Positions 25,953 through 34,998 of a stretch of 64,000 bases of DNA are shown in pieces. The stretch is from positions 124,001-188,000 of the forward strand of contig JABABU010000042.1 in the NCBI GenBank assembly GCA_014238065.1. The letters are read 5' to 3'. Numbering within the stretch: position 1 is the stretch's first letter; every line of letters begins with the position of its first letter. This stretch comes from Actinomycetota bacterium. GTDB taxonomy: Bacteria; Actinomycetota; Acidimicrobiia; Acidimicrobiales; Poriferisodalaceae. Below the pieces are notes generated by a model. That model was not told the DNA's origin, did not search any database, and saw only the letters and a program-made list of their open reading frames with translations. The position numbers and the translations under genes were made by a program.

Positions 25953-26575
25953 CGCGTCATAGGCCACACCCGAAGGAACGCCTTGCCGACGATCAGTTCT
26001 TGCTCAACCGATCCGAAGATCCGGCTGTCGGTCGAGTTGTTCCGATTGTCACCCATGACGAACACATGGCCCGGCGGCACGATGGTCAACGGCAGGTTGT
26101 TACTGCGCGAACCGGCATGAATGTACTGTTCGTCGAGCGGCTCGCCGTTGCGGTGCACGATGCCGTCGATGCCTTGAAGGGTGTCGCCAGGAAGGCCGAT
26201 CACACGTTTGATGAACTCGTCGACCTCTGAGGCGGGAGCCCGTGGCGGCCTGGCAAAGACGATGACATCGGCATGAGTGATGTCGCCGAAATCGTATGAG
26301 ACCTTGTTGACCAAGACCCGATCGCCGACCTCGAGCGTCGGCGTCATCGACTCCGACGGGATGTAGAAGGCCTGAAAGAGGAACGTCTTGATGACAAGCG
26401 CCGCCAACAGAGCGCCGATGATGACAGCACCCCACTCGAGAGTCTGACGGACGACGCTTCGCTGCTGCTGGAGCGGGTCGAGGTCGTCGAAGACGTCTTC
26501 GTCGAGACCCGCCCACTCGGGGAGGACGTCGAAGGCACTCGGCTCGGTGCTCGCTGTTCGGCTGCTGGATGTCAC
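25937..26575 (-). CDS. lepB: Signal peptidase I
   Basis: This 212-residue type I signal peptidase removes signal peptides from exported proteins at the outer face of the membrane. An N-terminal cytoplasmic acidic segment is followed by one membrane helix (about 46-68, WGAVIIGALLAALVIKTFLF). The catalytic Ser76 is in YIPSESMTPTL and the general-base Lys123 in EFIKRVIGLPGD. The box GDNRNNSTDSR completes the site. The start is GTG 26575, with a TACGCT hexamer nine bases upstream and no Shine-Dalgarno. It lies after the proteasome locus and downstream of the DUF3866 gene, separated by about 150 bases. Confidence 0.95.
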   Translation of the reverse strand: MTSSSRTASTEPSAFDVLPEWAGLDEDVFDDLDPLQQQRSVVRQTLEWGAVIIGALLAALVIKTFLFQAFYIPSESMTPTLEVGDRVLVNKVSYDFGDITHADVIVFARPPRAPASEVDEFIKRVIGLPGDTLQGIDGIVHRNGEPLDEQYIHAGSRSNNLPLTIVPPGHVFVMGDNRNNSTDSRIFGSVEQELIVGKAFLRVWPMTRLTGL

Positions 26576-26724
26576 GTGGCGCCGAGCGTATCGGACTGTG
26601 TTCGATACGAATAGGCGCGTGTAGCGACCGGTTCGGTTACGAGATTGTCCACGATGGTCTTATCGGCGTGCGCCGGAATCGGGAAAGGCCGGCTGCACAA
26701 CTCTGTCTATTTAGTCACCGCTCG

Positions 26725-27768
26725 TCACTCCAGGACAGCCCACCGGGCCGTGGCTCCCGCTATCGACAGCGCTGCAGTGTCTCGGGCAAGGTTTCGTCCC
26801 ATCGACTCCACTTTCACACCAAGTTGGTCGAAGCCGGCCCGTACGTCGACAGGGTCGTCGACAACGACCGGCTCGGCTGGCGTGTCGAGTCTGTCGAGTT
26901 CGTCCGTCAGTGCATCGCCGACACCACCGGACGGCACGGGTATCGGGATCGGGCGACCCAATAGGGTCATCACCGTTGCGCTGTGGTGACTGAACCCTCT
27001 GTGACGCTCGCGCTTGTCGGTGCTGGACCAACGTGGCATGCATGTCGTCCGCGCCCCGAGCGCGCCAGCGACCTCTATGACCCCGACGGCGTCGATGGCG
27101 CTGAAGCCAAGCGCTGTTCCTGTTCCGACGTGACCTGGGCCAGGACCCACGATGGCGATGTCAACTCCCCTGCCAGCAGCGGCGTCGAGGCCCGACGGAA
27201 CCGACACGGCCTCGACGTCGCCGCCGAAGGAATGGCCGGTCGACACCGTGAGGTCGATCAGCCCGAGCTGGGAGAAACTGTGGACAAGGTTGCTGAGCGG
27301 AAGCGGCAGCGACGCCCAATCGGTCATGACGAACGCGGTCGATGCCGATCTCGACGCCGACCGGATCGCGGCAGCGAGCAGCCCGACATGGCTGTGCAAC
27401 AGACAAACGATGACGGTGAGACCAGCGAGTGACGGCAGCGGGTCGCCTTTGCGATGGAGCTTGGCAGTTTTGCTTTCCTCCCACGCCTCGATGTTCATCT
27501 GCTCGCTGAGGTAACGGCCCTTCATGATGTGGCCGCTACCCCCGAGGTCGACCCGGCTTCTCGACAGGTTCCAGTGCACGACGTGAAACCCACCGGTGCC
27601 GAGCCCGAGTTCGACAGCTGTCGTGTTCATCACAACCGCGTCGCCGACCTGGACCTGTCCGATGACACTGGTCAAGGCATATGCCGGTTCCCCGTCGACT
27701 GTGAGGTGCTGGATGCCGTCGCGTGTCAGCGTGATCGAGTCGACGCGCCCTGTCCTGAACCTTGCCAC
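26725..27768 (-). CDS. DUF3866 family protein
   Basis: This 347-residue actinobacterial protein resembles DUF3866. The N-terminus is beta-rich (FRTGRVDSITLTRDGIQHLTV, then VGDAVVMNTTAVELGLGTGGFHVVHWNL). The middle holds IVCLLHSHVGLLAAAIR, and a Gly-rich stretch IAIVGPGPGHVGTGTALGFSAID looks like a nucleotide or cofactor loop. RHRGFSHHSATVMTLLG adds two adjacent histidines. No reaction is known for the family. It starts at GTG 27768, only 7 bases after the pafA stop with GAGG in front, so it is co-transcribed with pafA and may serve the pupylation system. Confidence 0.75.
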   Translation of the reverse strand: MARFRTGRVDSITLTRDGIQHLTVDGEPAYALTSVIGQVQVGDAVVMNTTAVELGLGTGGFHVVHWNLSRSRVDLGGSGHIMKGRYLSEQMNIEAWEESKTAKLHRKGDPLPSLAGLTVIVCLLHSHVGLLAAAIRSASRSASTAFVMTDWASLPLPLSNLVHSFSQLGLIDLTVSTGHSFGGDVEAVSVPSGLDAAAGRGVDIAIVGPGPGHVGTGTALGFSAIDAVGVIEVAGALGARTTCMPRWSSTDKRERHRGFSHHSATVMTLLGRPIPIPVPSGGVGDALTDELDRLDTPAEPVVVDDPVDVRAGFDQLGVKVESMGRNLARDTAALSIAGATARWAVLE

Positions 27769-27775
27769 TCCGGCC

Positions 27776-29134
27776 TCACAGGCTCTCTATGAGCTTCTCG
27801 ACCCGCTCGTCGTATGCCTTGAAGGGGTCCTTGCAGAGCACGGTGCGCTGGGCCTGATCGTTCAGCTTCAGGTGCACCCAATCGACCGTGTAGTCACGCT
27901 TACGAGCTTTCGCCTTGCGAATGAACTCGCCGCGTAGACGAGCTCTCGTGGTTGCAGGTGGATGTTCGACGGCATGGTCGATGTCTGCGTCATCGACCAT
28001 CCGGTCGACAGCGCCCTTGGCCTGCAGAACGTAGAAGAGACCGCGGTCCTGATTGACATCGTGATATTGCAGATCGATGAGAGCGACCTTCGGGTCTGAC
28101 ATCTCGAGGCCGTTCTTGGCTCGATATCGCTCTACGAGGTGATGCTTGATCACCCAGTCGACTTCCCTGGTCAGCGTGAGGGGGTCGTCCTCGATGGCTG
28201 CCATGCAGTACTCCCACATGGCGAGGGCTTGCTTCTCCTGGGGATTCAACTCGTGTGACTCGCCGTACCGGATCGCACGGTTGAGGTACTCGCTCTGGAT
28301 GTCGAATGCACTGGCCTCGCGACCGTTCGCCAGCCTGATCTTTCTCCGGCATGTGATGTCGTGACTGATCTCTCGGATAGCCCTGATCGGGTTCTCGAGG
28401 GTCAGATCTCGGAGAACGACACCTGGATCCTCCAGCATTCGCAGCAGGATCGACGTTGTACCGAGCTTCAGGAAGGTCGTGTACTCGCTCATGTTCGAGT
28501 CACCGACGATGACGTGGAGTCGCCGGTACTGTTCGGCATCGGCGTGTGGCTCGTCGCGAGTGTTGATGATGGGTCGCGACCGAGTCGTGGCGCTGGACAC
28601 GCCCTCCCAGATGTGTTCTGCTCGCTGTGCGATCGAGAACATCGCGCCGCGTGATGTTTGGAGCACCTTTCCTGCGCCGGTGAAAATCTGCCGGGTCACG
28701 AAAAACGGGATCAGCACTTCCGCGTAGTGCGAGAAGTCATCGGTTCTGCTCGTCAGGTAGTTCTCGTGGCAGCCATATGAGTTGCCGGCGCTGTCGGTGT
28801 TGTTCTTGAAGAGGTGGATGGTGCCACGGATGCCCTCTTCGATGAGTCGTTCTTGTGCGGTTTCGAGAAGGTTGTCGAGGATGCGTTCGCCGGCCTTGTC
28901 GTGAACGACGAGGTCATAGACCGAGTCGCATTCCGGTGTGGCGTACTCAGGGTGGCTGCCCACGTCGAGATACAGCCGTGAGCCGTTGGCCAGGAACACG
29001 TTCGAGCTACGGCCCCAGGAGACCACGCGACGAAAGAGGTACCGCGCCACCTCGTCAGGGCTCAGGCGCCGTTGCCCATCAAGGGTGCACGTGACGCCGT
29101 ATTCGTTCTCGAGGCCAAAGATCCTACGATCCAT
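27776..29134 (-). CDS. pafA: Pup--protein ligase PafA
   Basis: PafA (452 aa) links the C-terminal Glu of Pup to lysines of target proteins, using ATP. It has the glutamine-synthetase-like fold and near-diagnostic blocks shared with mycobacterial Paf[11 protein letters not shown] (metal-binding Glu), [32 protein letters not shown] (catalytic Asp), [38 protein letters not shown] and the C-terminal [16 protein letters not shown]. It differs from Dop by lacking the Dop loop. The start ATG 29134 follows a TACCGT hexamer by 7 bases with no ribosome site, so pafA seems to have its own leaderless promoter. DUF3866 follows closely. Confidence 0.96.
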   Translation of the reverse strand: MDRRIFGLENEYGVTCTLDGQRRLSPDEVARYLFRRVVSWGRSSNVFLANGSRLYLDVGSHPEYATPECDSVYDLVVHDKAGERILDNLLETAQERLIEEGIRGTIHLFKNNTDSAGNSYGCHENYLTSRTDDFSHYAEVLIPFFVTRQIFTGAGKVLQTSRGAMFSIAQRAEHIWEGVSSATTRSRPIINTRDEPHADAEQYRRLHVIVGDSNMSEYTTFLKLGTTSILLRMLEDPGVVLRDLTLENPIRAIREISHDITCRRKIRLANGREASAFDIQSEYLNRAIRYGESHELNPQEKQALAMWEYCMAAIEDDPLTLTREVDWVIKHHLVERYRAKNGLEMSDPKVALIDLQYHDVNQDRGLFYVLQAKGAVDRMVDDADIDHAVEHPPATTRARLRGEFIRKAKARKRDYTVDWVHLKLNDQAQRTVLCKDPFKAYDERVEKLIESL

Positions 29135-29141
29135 CGACACC

Positions 29142-29147
29142 ACGGTA
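29142..29147 (-). promoter_or_regulatory. Leaderless-type -10 (TACCGT) for pafA
   Basis: TACCGT ends 7 bases before ATG 29134; no Shine-Dalgarno site is present. The same hexamer and spacing occur before the ADP-forming acyl-CoA synthetase gene at 42451. Confidence 0.45.
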
Positions 29148-29203
29148 TCTGTCCCGGCGAGCACGAGGAGATCGACAGCACGTAATCGCGTCGGCCCTCA
29201 ATT

Positions 29204-29260
29204 TCATTTCAACCAGGCCCCCAAGATTCTTCGGCTCCAGTCGTGGTAGCTGCCGACCAA
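29204..29260 (-). CDS. Possible 18-codon peptide in the prcA-pafA gap
   Basis: A TTG at 29260 is preceded by the near-perfect Shine-Dalgarno GAGGAGG (29267-29273) with a 6-base spacing. The frame encodes MVGSYHDWSRRILGAWLK and stops at TGA (29204-29206). The peptide has a basic, Trp-rich amphipathic look. It could be a leader peptide for pafA, a true microprotein, or chance. The gap from prcA to pafA (29135-29606, 472 bases) holds this and the 65-residue gene only. Confidence 0.3.
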   Translation of the reverse strand: MVGSYHDWSRRILGAWLK

Positions 29261-29340
29261 CGGCTACCTCCTCGTCATAGCTTTGCCGTCAACGATGTCC
29301 GGTCTGGTGTGAATTCGCCTCGATCCCGAAAGGACGGCCT

Positions 29341-29538
29341 TCACTCGATGGACTCGCTCGTCGGACGAGGGTCGAGCGGTGACGAATCATCAGCCTCCTG
29401 GGCACCCGTCGGATCCGCGAGCATGACGACGATCAGCAGCGAAGCGACCCATGCAGCCGCAACCCTGAACGCGATTCCGCGCCACGTTCGCGCAGGATCA
29501 GCGACACTTGACAAGCCAGACCCGTAGTGGCTGAACAA
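29341..29538 (-). CDS. Small exported or membrane protein, 65 aa, between prcA and pafA
   Basis: No family was recognised. After a short N-terminus (FSHYGSGLSS) the sequence WRGIAFRVAAAWVASLLIVVMLADPTGAQ looks like a signal peptide or membrane helix with a possible cleavage site after GAQ, followed by an acidic Ser/Pro-rich tail. The start is TTG 29538 with GGGAGGG five bases before it, a strong ribosome site. It follows prcA (stop 29607) by 68 bases on the same strand. The ribosome site and hydrophobic pattern are the main support. Confidence 0.5.
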   Translation of the reverse strand: MFSHYGSGLSSVADPARTWRGIAFRVAAAWVASLLIVVMLADPTGAQEADDSSPLDPRPTSESIE

Positions 29539-29606
29539 CCGGACCCTCCCGAAATCGACCTGGTTTCCCCGTCGTCGGCTCGGGTGAGAGGTTTATCACT
29601 CTTGGC

Positions 29607-30290
29607 TCATGCCGAGAGGATTGCTGTGACGGCCTCGTCGTCGATCCTCCGGAAACATCGGCGACTGTTTGAGCGGTCCAGAATGGCGGCCTCGAGATCA
29701 GCGGCTTCCAGCGACCTCTCTGGACCGCTGAGCGCATCCGACGCCATCTTCACCACGGCCGCAAGGTCGAGATCGGGGACCCACGTCTCGTCAAGACGCC
29801 CGAGGATGGCGTCGTTGTCGCCACCAAGAGACGTGTAGTCGGACTCATCGACGACCGTGCCGTCATAGAGGATGTGGAAGATCCGATCACCTTCTGGGTC
29901 GTGCCCGATCTCGGCGACGAGAATCTCGACCTCCATGGGCTTCATCTCATGGGTGAAGATCTGACCCATGATCTGGGCGTACTGATTCGCGAGACTTCGC
30001 GCGTCGACATCTTCTCGGCTGTAGACGAAACCCTTCTGATCGGCGTGACGCACGCCGGCAATCCGCAGTTGATCGAACTCGTTGTATCGACCGACCCCAC
30101 CAAAAGCGATGCGGTCATAGATTTCACTGACCTTTCGCAAGGTCGAGCTTGCATTCTCGGCGACCAAGACGATGCCACCCGAATAGCGCGCAGCGACGAG
30201 CGCCCTGCCTCGAGCGATTCCCTTGCGCGCGAAGTCGGCCTTGTCCTGTATGAGCTGTTCGGGAGATACGTAGAACCCTGGCATTCCCAT
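29607..30290 (-). CDS. prcA: Proteasome subunit alpha
   Basis: This is the alpha-ring subunit (227 aa) of the 20S proteasome. The N-terminal MGMPGFYVSPEQLIQDKADFARKG is the alpha-type gate and H0 helix, with KGIARGRALVAARYSGGIVLVAEN following. It lacks the catalytic Thr as expected, and GDRIFHILYDGTV is a typical strand. The start ATG 30290 shares one base with the prcB stop (TGATG). The frame is open further upstream inside prcB, but that part is Arg-rich shadow sequence. Mtb PrcA has 248 residues, so this form is somewhat short at the C-terminus. Confidence 0.95.
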   Translation of the reverse strand: MGMPGFYVSPEQLIQDKADFARKGIARGRALVAARYSGGIVLVAENASSTLRKVSEIYDRIAFGGVGRYNEFDQLRIAGVRHADQKGFVYSREDVDARSLANQYAQIMGQIFTHEMKPMEVEILVAEIGHDPEGDRIFHILYDGTVVDESDYTSLGGDNDAILGRLDETWVPDLDLAAVVKMASDALSGPERSLEAADLEAAILDRSNSRRCFRRIDDEAVTAILSA

Positions 30291-31075
30291 CAGTTGGTCT
30301 CGCTCGTCAAATCGGCAGTGATCGACGCGAACGCAGAAGCGACCGCTGAGTCCTCGAGGCGGGCGAATCCGTCCGCGGTGATGGCAGCAACCACCGGATA
30401 GATCCCCCTTATCGGATCCGGTCCACCAGTGGCAGAGTCCTCGTCGGCCGCGTGCCACAACGCCTGAAGTGCGAGTGACACTGCCTCTTCAGCATCCATG
30501 CCCTCCCGGAAGCCGAGCTTGACGACGGTGGACGCGTGGAGGCTGCCAGAGCCGCTGCTCGCGTGATCGCGTTCCTCGTAGCGGCCACCGGTGACATCGA
30601 ACTGGAACAGTCGCCCGATACCTCGCCGTACGTCGTAACCCGCAAAAATCGGTATCACGGCGAGGCCCTGCATCGCTGCGGGGAGGTTGCTCCTCACCAT
30701 TCCAGAAAGTTGGTTGGCCTTGCCTTCGAGGCTCAGTTGCTGACCTTCGACCTTCTCGTAGTGTTCGAGTTGCACCTGAAAGATCTTGACCATCTCGACG
30801 GCTGGCCCAGCGGCACCGGCGATGGCGACACCGCTGTGCCTGTCGGCGGCAAACACCTTCTCGATGGTGCGGTGACTGATGAAGTTGCCGGACGTGGCTC
30901 TGCGATCTCCGGCCATGATGACGCCCTCGCCGTAGCGGACGGCAAGAACCGTCGTGGCGTGACCCGCATCGATGTGGCCCGGGAGCTCGGAGGACACTGA
31001 ATGGCCAGTGCGCTCGAGCAGGCGCACGAAGTCCGGGCCGGGATCGTTGCCAGGCGTGAAGAACGGCATGCTCAT
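30290..31075 (-). CDS. prcB: Proteasome subunit beta (precursor)
   Basis: This is the catalytic beta subunit (261 aa). A 40-residue propeptide precedes TTVLAVRYGEGVIMAGDRRAT; Thr41 should become the N-terminal nucleophile, with Asp of MAGDRRAT and Lys of IEKVFAAD completing the site. The residue before Thr41 is Ala where Gly is usual. The rest (HSGVAIAGAAGPAVEMVKIFQ; GRLFQFDVTGG) is standard. ATG 31075 lies 7 bases after the pup stop, and its GGGGAG ribosome site overlaps pup's end. The prcA start shares a base with its stop, keeping the subunits in step. Confidence 0.96.
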   Translation of the reverse strand: MSMPFFTPGNDPGPDFVRLLERTGHSVSSELPGHIDAGHATTVLAVRYGEGVIMAGDRRATSGNFISHRTIEKVFAADRHSGVAIAGAAGPAVEMVKIFQVQLEHYEKVEGQQLSLEGKANQLSGMVRSNLPAAMQGLAVIPIFAGYDVRRGIGRLFQFDVTGGRYEERDHASSGSGSLHASTVVKLGFREGMDAEEAVSLALQALWHAADEDSATGGPDPIRGIYPVVAAITADGFARLEDSAVASAFASITADLTSETN

Positions 31076-31082
31076 GTTCGGA

Positions 31083-31277
31083 TCACTCCCCGCCCTTCTG
31101 CACGTAGTTCTTCACGAACTCCTCTGCATTGGTTTCGAGCACGTCATCGATCTCGTCGAGAAGGTCGTCGATGTCAGCTTTGAGCTCTTCGCCCTTTTCG
31201 GTCCCCGCCGGAGCCTCTTCGACAATCTCCTCGTCCTGGCGGGGCGCTGGACGCCTGATCTGTTCACGTTCTGCCAT
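31083..31277 (-). CDS. pup: Prokaryotic ubiquitin-like protein Pup
   Basis: Pup is a 64-residue disordered modifier. The C-terminal half carries the Mpa-binding helix (DIDDLLDEIDDVLETNAEEFVKNY) and the tail VQKGGE. Because it ends in Glu and not Gln, it can be ligated directly by PafA without deamidation by Dop. It sits between dop (14 bases upstream) and prcB (7 bases downstream), the classical order. The start ATG 31277 is preceded by GAGAGG. Confidence 0.97.
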   Translation of the reverse strand: MAEREQIRRPAPRQDEEIVEEAPAGTEKGEELKADIDDLLDEIDDVLETNAEEFVKNYVQKGGE

Positions 31278-31291
31278 GTGTGCCCTACCTC

Positions 31292-32788
31292 TCAGGATCC
31301 GAGTTCACGAAGTAGATCCGTGACCGATTCGCATTGTTCCACCAAGCTACCTACATGCGCTTTCGTTCCACGTAGTGGCTCGAGCATCGGCACTCTTCGT
31401 AGCGGGTCTGTTCCAGTGTCAAATACCATCGAATCCCAGTTTGCCGCGACGATGTCGTCCTTGAACTTCGCGAGGCATTTGCCCCTGAAATAGGCACGCG
31501 TGCGCTCGGGCGGCTCAGTAACGGCGTACTCGACCTCTTGGTCCGTCGTGATTCGCTCCATTCCGACCCTGCTGTGCAGGTTCTTGGATGGCCGAAGGTC
31601 ATGGTATTGCAGGTCCAGAGCTCGAATCCGCGGATCATCCCAGTCGCATCCGTGCCGGTTCATGAAACCCTCGAACAGCCGCTTCTTCGCGACCCACTCG
31701 AGCTGGGTGCTCAACTGCATCGGATCACGTTCGAGTGTGGCGAGCACATACTCCCAGCGTGCAAGGATGTCGGAGCCGATGTCGTCGCCACCGACCACAC
31801 CGAAGCCATGCTCTTCACCGTATTTCCGGGCCAGGTCGAGATATTCCCACTGAACCTCCAGCGCAGTGGCAGATCCACCATCGGCCAGCTCGTACGCCCG
31901 TGTCATCGAGACGTCGTATGAGACCTCTCTCATGGTGCTGACCGATGCCCGGAAGTTCATGTCGCGCGGCAAGAAGTCGTCGTCGATCATCGCCAGCACG
32001 ATGGCGGCCGTCCCCACCTTGAGATAGGTCGCGACCTCGGCCTGTGTAGCGTCGGTGTTGATGACGTGCAGCCGACGATACCTCCGGTTGTTGGCGTGGG
32101 GCTCGTCACGCGTGTTCACGATCGGTCGCTTCAGCGTCGTCTCGAGCCCGACCTCCTCCTCGAAAAAGTCGGCGCGCTGAGTGATCTGGAACGGAACATC
32201 CCGCGACGTGAGGCCAATGGCCTCTGTACCGACCTTGCCGCTTCCGGTGAAAATCTGCCGGGAGATGAAGAACGGTGTGATGTAGCGAACGATGCGACCA
32301 AACGGGGTGGCCCGATCGAGCATGTAGTTCTCGTGGGTTCCGTACGTGTTGCCCTTGCCGTCGCTGTTGTTCTTGTGAACAATGAGCTCTTCGTCCTCGG
32401 GGAGCAGCGAAGCTGCCGCATGCATCGAAGCAACCAAGATGCGCTCGGAGACGACGTCGTACACGACAGCCTCGCGGGCGTCGTAGCACTCTGGGGACGA
32501 CATCTCCGGATGGGCATGATCGACGTAATACCTTGCACCGTTGGTGAGCACCGCATTGACGAGGTGACTCTCGATTTCGGGTGCCAACGAGTCGAAGTCG
32601 CCGTACCCCCTGGCGTCCATATCAGGATGCTCATCCTCGAAGTCCCACCCGACGCGACCGTCGAGGCGATCGTTCACGTAAGCGTTGATGATCATGGACG
32701 AGGCAGCGACAGGGTTCGAATCGCCGCCGTGATGATGCATGATCCCGAATTCGGTCTCGATACCGCAGATCTTGTGGACAGCCATCAT
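31292..32788 (-). CDS. dop: Depupylase/deamidase Dop
   Basis: Dop (498 aa) removes Pup from substrates, and in Gln-ending systems also deamidates Pup. Dop is a homologue of PafA with MAVHKICGIETEFGIMHHHG, a Dop-loop region (about 40-65: NDRLDGRVGWDFEDEHPDMDARG) absent from PafA, ARYYVDHAHPEMSSPEC with the catalytic Asp, VHKNNSDGKGNTYGTHENY, and [14 protein letters not shown]. Since Pup here ends in Glu, only the depupylase role should matter. ATG 32788 (or the adjoining ATG 32785) follows TAACCT by 5 bases. The frame is open upstream but low-quality. Confidence 0.95.
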   Translation of the reverse strand: MMAVHKICGIETEFGIMHHHGGDSNPVAASSMIINAYVNDRLDGRVGWDFEDEHPDMDARGYGDFDSLAPEIESHLVNAVLTNGARYYVDHAHPEMSSPECYDAREAVVYDVVSERILVASMHAAASLLPEDEELIVHKNNSDGKGNTYGTHENYMLDRATPFGRIVRYITPFFISRQIFTGSGKVGTEAIGLTSRDVPFQITQRADFFEEEVGLETTLKRPIVNTRDEPHANNRRYRRLHVINTDATQAEVATYLKVGTAAIVLAMIDDDFLPRDMNFRASVSTMREVSYDVSMTRAYELADGGSATALEVQWEYLDLARKYGEEHGFGVVGGDDIGSDILARWEYVLATLERDPMQLSTQLEWVAKKRLFEGFMNRHGCDWDDPRIRALDLQYHDLRPSKNLHSRVGMERITTDQEVEYAVTEPPERTRAYFRGKCLAKFKDDIVAANWDSMVFDTGTDPLRRVPMLEPLRGTKAHVGSLVEQCESVTDLLRELGS

Positions 32789-32793
32789 CGTCG

Positions 32794-32799
32794 AGGTTA
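32794..32799 (-). promoter_or_regulatory. Leaderless-type -10 (TAACCT) for dop
   Basis: TAACCT ends 5 bases before ATG 32788 (8 before ATG 32785) with no Shine-Dalgarno. It would drive dop-pup-prcB-prcA separately from mpa. Confidence 0.4.
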
Positions 32800-32980
32800 C
32801 TGCTCTCTCAAACAAAGCTTGGATCTTGAAGGAACCAGCGACCCTGGTTGTGCCTCTACCGGCGCGGTGCGGTGCGCCCACCGCACCGTGGTCGAGGCGG
32901 GACCGATGTTCATCGGCGCCCATGAGCGCGTTCGGAATACCCACGCGGTCCGGCAGAGCGACGAAATTCCGCGAGAAGCG

Positions 32981-34750
32981 CTAGAGATACTGCCCGGTGG
33001 CGACGCGCTCGATGGCACGGCCACCGGTTGGCTCGTCGGCGTCCTCGGAGATGAGCGTGCGGATGAAGATGATCCGTTCACCCTTCTTGCCGGAGATCTT
33101 TGCCCAGTCGTCCGGGTTAGTGGTGTTCGGCAGGTCCTCGTGTTCCTTGTACTCCTGCTTGATGGAGGCAAGGAGATCTTCGAGGCGAATACCCTTGGAA
33201 CCGTCGGCGATGGCCCGCTTGATGGCCCGCTTCTTCGACCGGCGAACAATGTTCTCGATCATGGCCCCCGACGAGAAGTCCTTGAAGTACATGATCTCTT
33301 TGTCACCGTTCTGGTAGGTGACCTCGAGGAACTGGTTGGCCTCGTCTTCCCGGTACATCTCTTCGACTGTCCGCTCGATCATGATGCGGATCGCCTTCTC
33401 ACGTTCACCACCGCCGAGATCGGTGATTTCGGTCTCGTCGAGCGGCAGATCGGCCGTCAGGTAAGTCGTGAAGATCTGTGAGGCTGCCGCTTCGTCCGGA
33501 CGCTGGATCTTGATCTTCACATCGAGTCGTCCTGGTCTGAGGATCGCCGGGTCGATGAGGTCTTCCCGGTTCGAAGCTCCGATGACGATGACGTTCTTGA
33601 GTCCCTCCACACCGTCGATCTCGGCCAACAACTGCGGAACAACTGTCGACTCCATGTCGGAGCTGATACCGGAACCTCGGGTGCGGAACAGTGACTCCAT
33701 CTCGTCGAAGAACACGATGACCGGCCAACCCTCGCTGGCCTTTTCGCGCGCTCGCACGAAGATCTGACGGATCTGTCGTTCGGTCTCGCCGACGTATTTG
33801 TTCAGAAGCTCTGGACCCTTGATGTTCAGGAAGAAACTACGTCCCGTCGTGTCGCCACTGGCCTCTGCCACCTTTTTGGCCAGGCTGTTGGCGACCGCCT
33901 TGGCGATCAGCGTCTTGCCACACCCAGGGGGGCCATAGAGCAGAATGCCTTTAGGAGCAGGCAAGTCGTACTCGGCGAAGAGCGTGGCATGAAGAAAGGG
34001 CAACTCGACTGCGTCGGTGATCTCTTCGATCTGCCCATCGAGTCCGCCGATGTCGTCGTAACTGACATCTGGCACTTCTTCGAGGACGAGCTCCTCGACT
34101 TCGGCTTTCGGAAGTTTCTCGAGGGCGAGACTTGCTCTGCTGTCGATGAGCAACGAATCGCCACTCTTGATGTGCCCCTCACGAACGCCATCGCCGAGTT
34201 CGACGACCCGCTCCTCGTCGGCTCGGCCGATGACAATTGCTCTCCTCCCGTCCTCGAGCACCTCTTTCAACGTCACGATCTCGCCAGCCGAATCTGGCTG
34301 GCGGAGCATCACGACGTTGAACGACTCGTTCAGGACGACTTCGGATCCGGCCCGGAGATCGTCGAGCGCGATCTCAGGGTGCGTTGACACCCGCATCTTG
34401 CGACCGCTGGCCTGGATGTCGACGGTGCCATCGTCGTTGCGGCCGATGAGCGTCCCGTACGCCGCCGGCGGTTGCGTGAGCTTGTCCACCTCTTCGCGCA
34501 ACGCGGCAATGTGTTCACGGGCCTCCCGAAGCGTGTACGTCAGCTTCTCGTTCTGGGCAACTGCTTGCGCGATTTGCCCCTTCGTCTCGAGCAATCGCTC
34601 TTCGAGTGTCCTGACACGCTTGGGAGCGTCCTGCAGCTTTCTGCGGAGGTGGATCAGTTCCTCCTGCAGAGCACGCAGCTGAGCCCGTTCCGATACGTCA
34701 CCGCCTTCGGACCGCCCGAACTCGTTGTTCCCATCGCCGATTGGTGCCAT
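32981..34750 (-). CDS. mpa: Mycobacterial proteasome ATPase homologue (Mpa/ARC)
   Basis: This 589-residue AAA+ ring ATPase binds Pup, unfolds pupylated proteins and feeds them to the 20S core. Domain order: coiled coil (about 20-91, [18 protein letters not shown] onward), two OB-like subdomains ([35 protein letters not shown]), then the ATPase with Walker A GPPGCGKT (near 272), Walker [13 protein letters not shown] and [18 protein letters not shown]. The protein ends GQYL, the C-terminal motif that opens the proteasome gate. ATG 34750 follows GGGAG by 5 bases. It diverges from the ferredoxin gene. Confidence 0.96.
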   Translation of the reverse strand: MAPIGDGNNEFGRSEGGDVSERAQLRALQEELIHLRRKLQDAPKRVRTLEERLLETKGQIAQAVAQNEKLTYTLREAREHIAALREEVDKLTQPPAAYGTLIGRNDDGTVDIQASGRKMRVSTHPEIALDDLRAGSEVVLNESFNVVMLRQPDSAGEIVTLKEVLEDGRRAIVIGRADEERVVELGDGVREGHIKSGDSLLIDSRASLALEKLPKAEVEELVLEEVPDVSYDDIGGLDGQIEEITDAVELPFLHATLFAEYDLPAPKGILLYGPPGCGKTLIAKAVANSLAKKVAEASGDTTGRSFFLNIKGPELLNKYVGETERQIRQIFVRAREKASEGWPVIVFFDEMESLFRTRGSGISSDMESTVVPQLLAEIDGVEGLKNVIVIGASNREDLIDPAILRPGRLDVKIKIQRPDEAAASQIFTTYLTADLPLDETEITDLGGGEREKAIRIMIERTVEEMYREDEANQFLEVTYQNGDKEIMYFKDFSSGAMIENIVRRSKKRAIKRAIADGSKGIRLEDLLASIKQEYKEHEDLPNTTNPDDWAKISGKKGERIIFIRTLISEDADEPTGGRAIERVATGQYL

Positions 34751-34998
34751 CTGTGCTCCCTCGATGCCTCGAGGCTCCAGTCGGCGACGATACACCCGAC
34801 TTGCGCGCTGGACGACGCACTTTCGTAACAGCCTCCCACCGGTCTCTCGACGAGATGGCCACCTTGGGTGCACGGTTCACTGCCGGCGATCAGCGCCTTC
34901 GATGACGTGTCTTTCCGTGGGAACTCCCTGTAGATTGGAGCGAATGCCTGGAAGCTCGGGCAGTTCGGAAGAAGCGGTGAAGAGAGGCAACAACACTG

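Noticed and set aside
29135-29340. Possible SigA promoter with TTGACG upstream of pafA
   Set aside because: No -10 lies at a suitable spacing from TTGACG. The leaderless TACCGT next to the start is the better candidate.
32066-33481. Open frame of 471 codons on the plus strand
   Set aside because: Antisense to dop and mpa, both certain genes.
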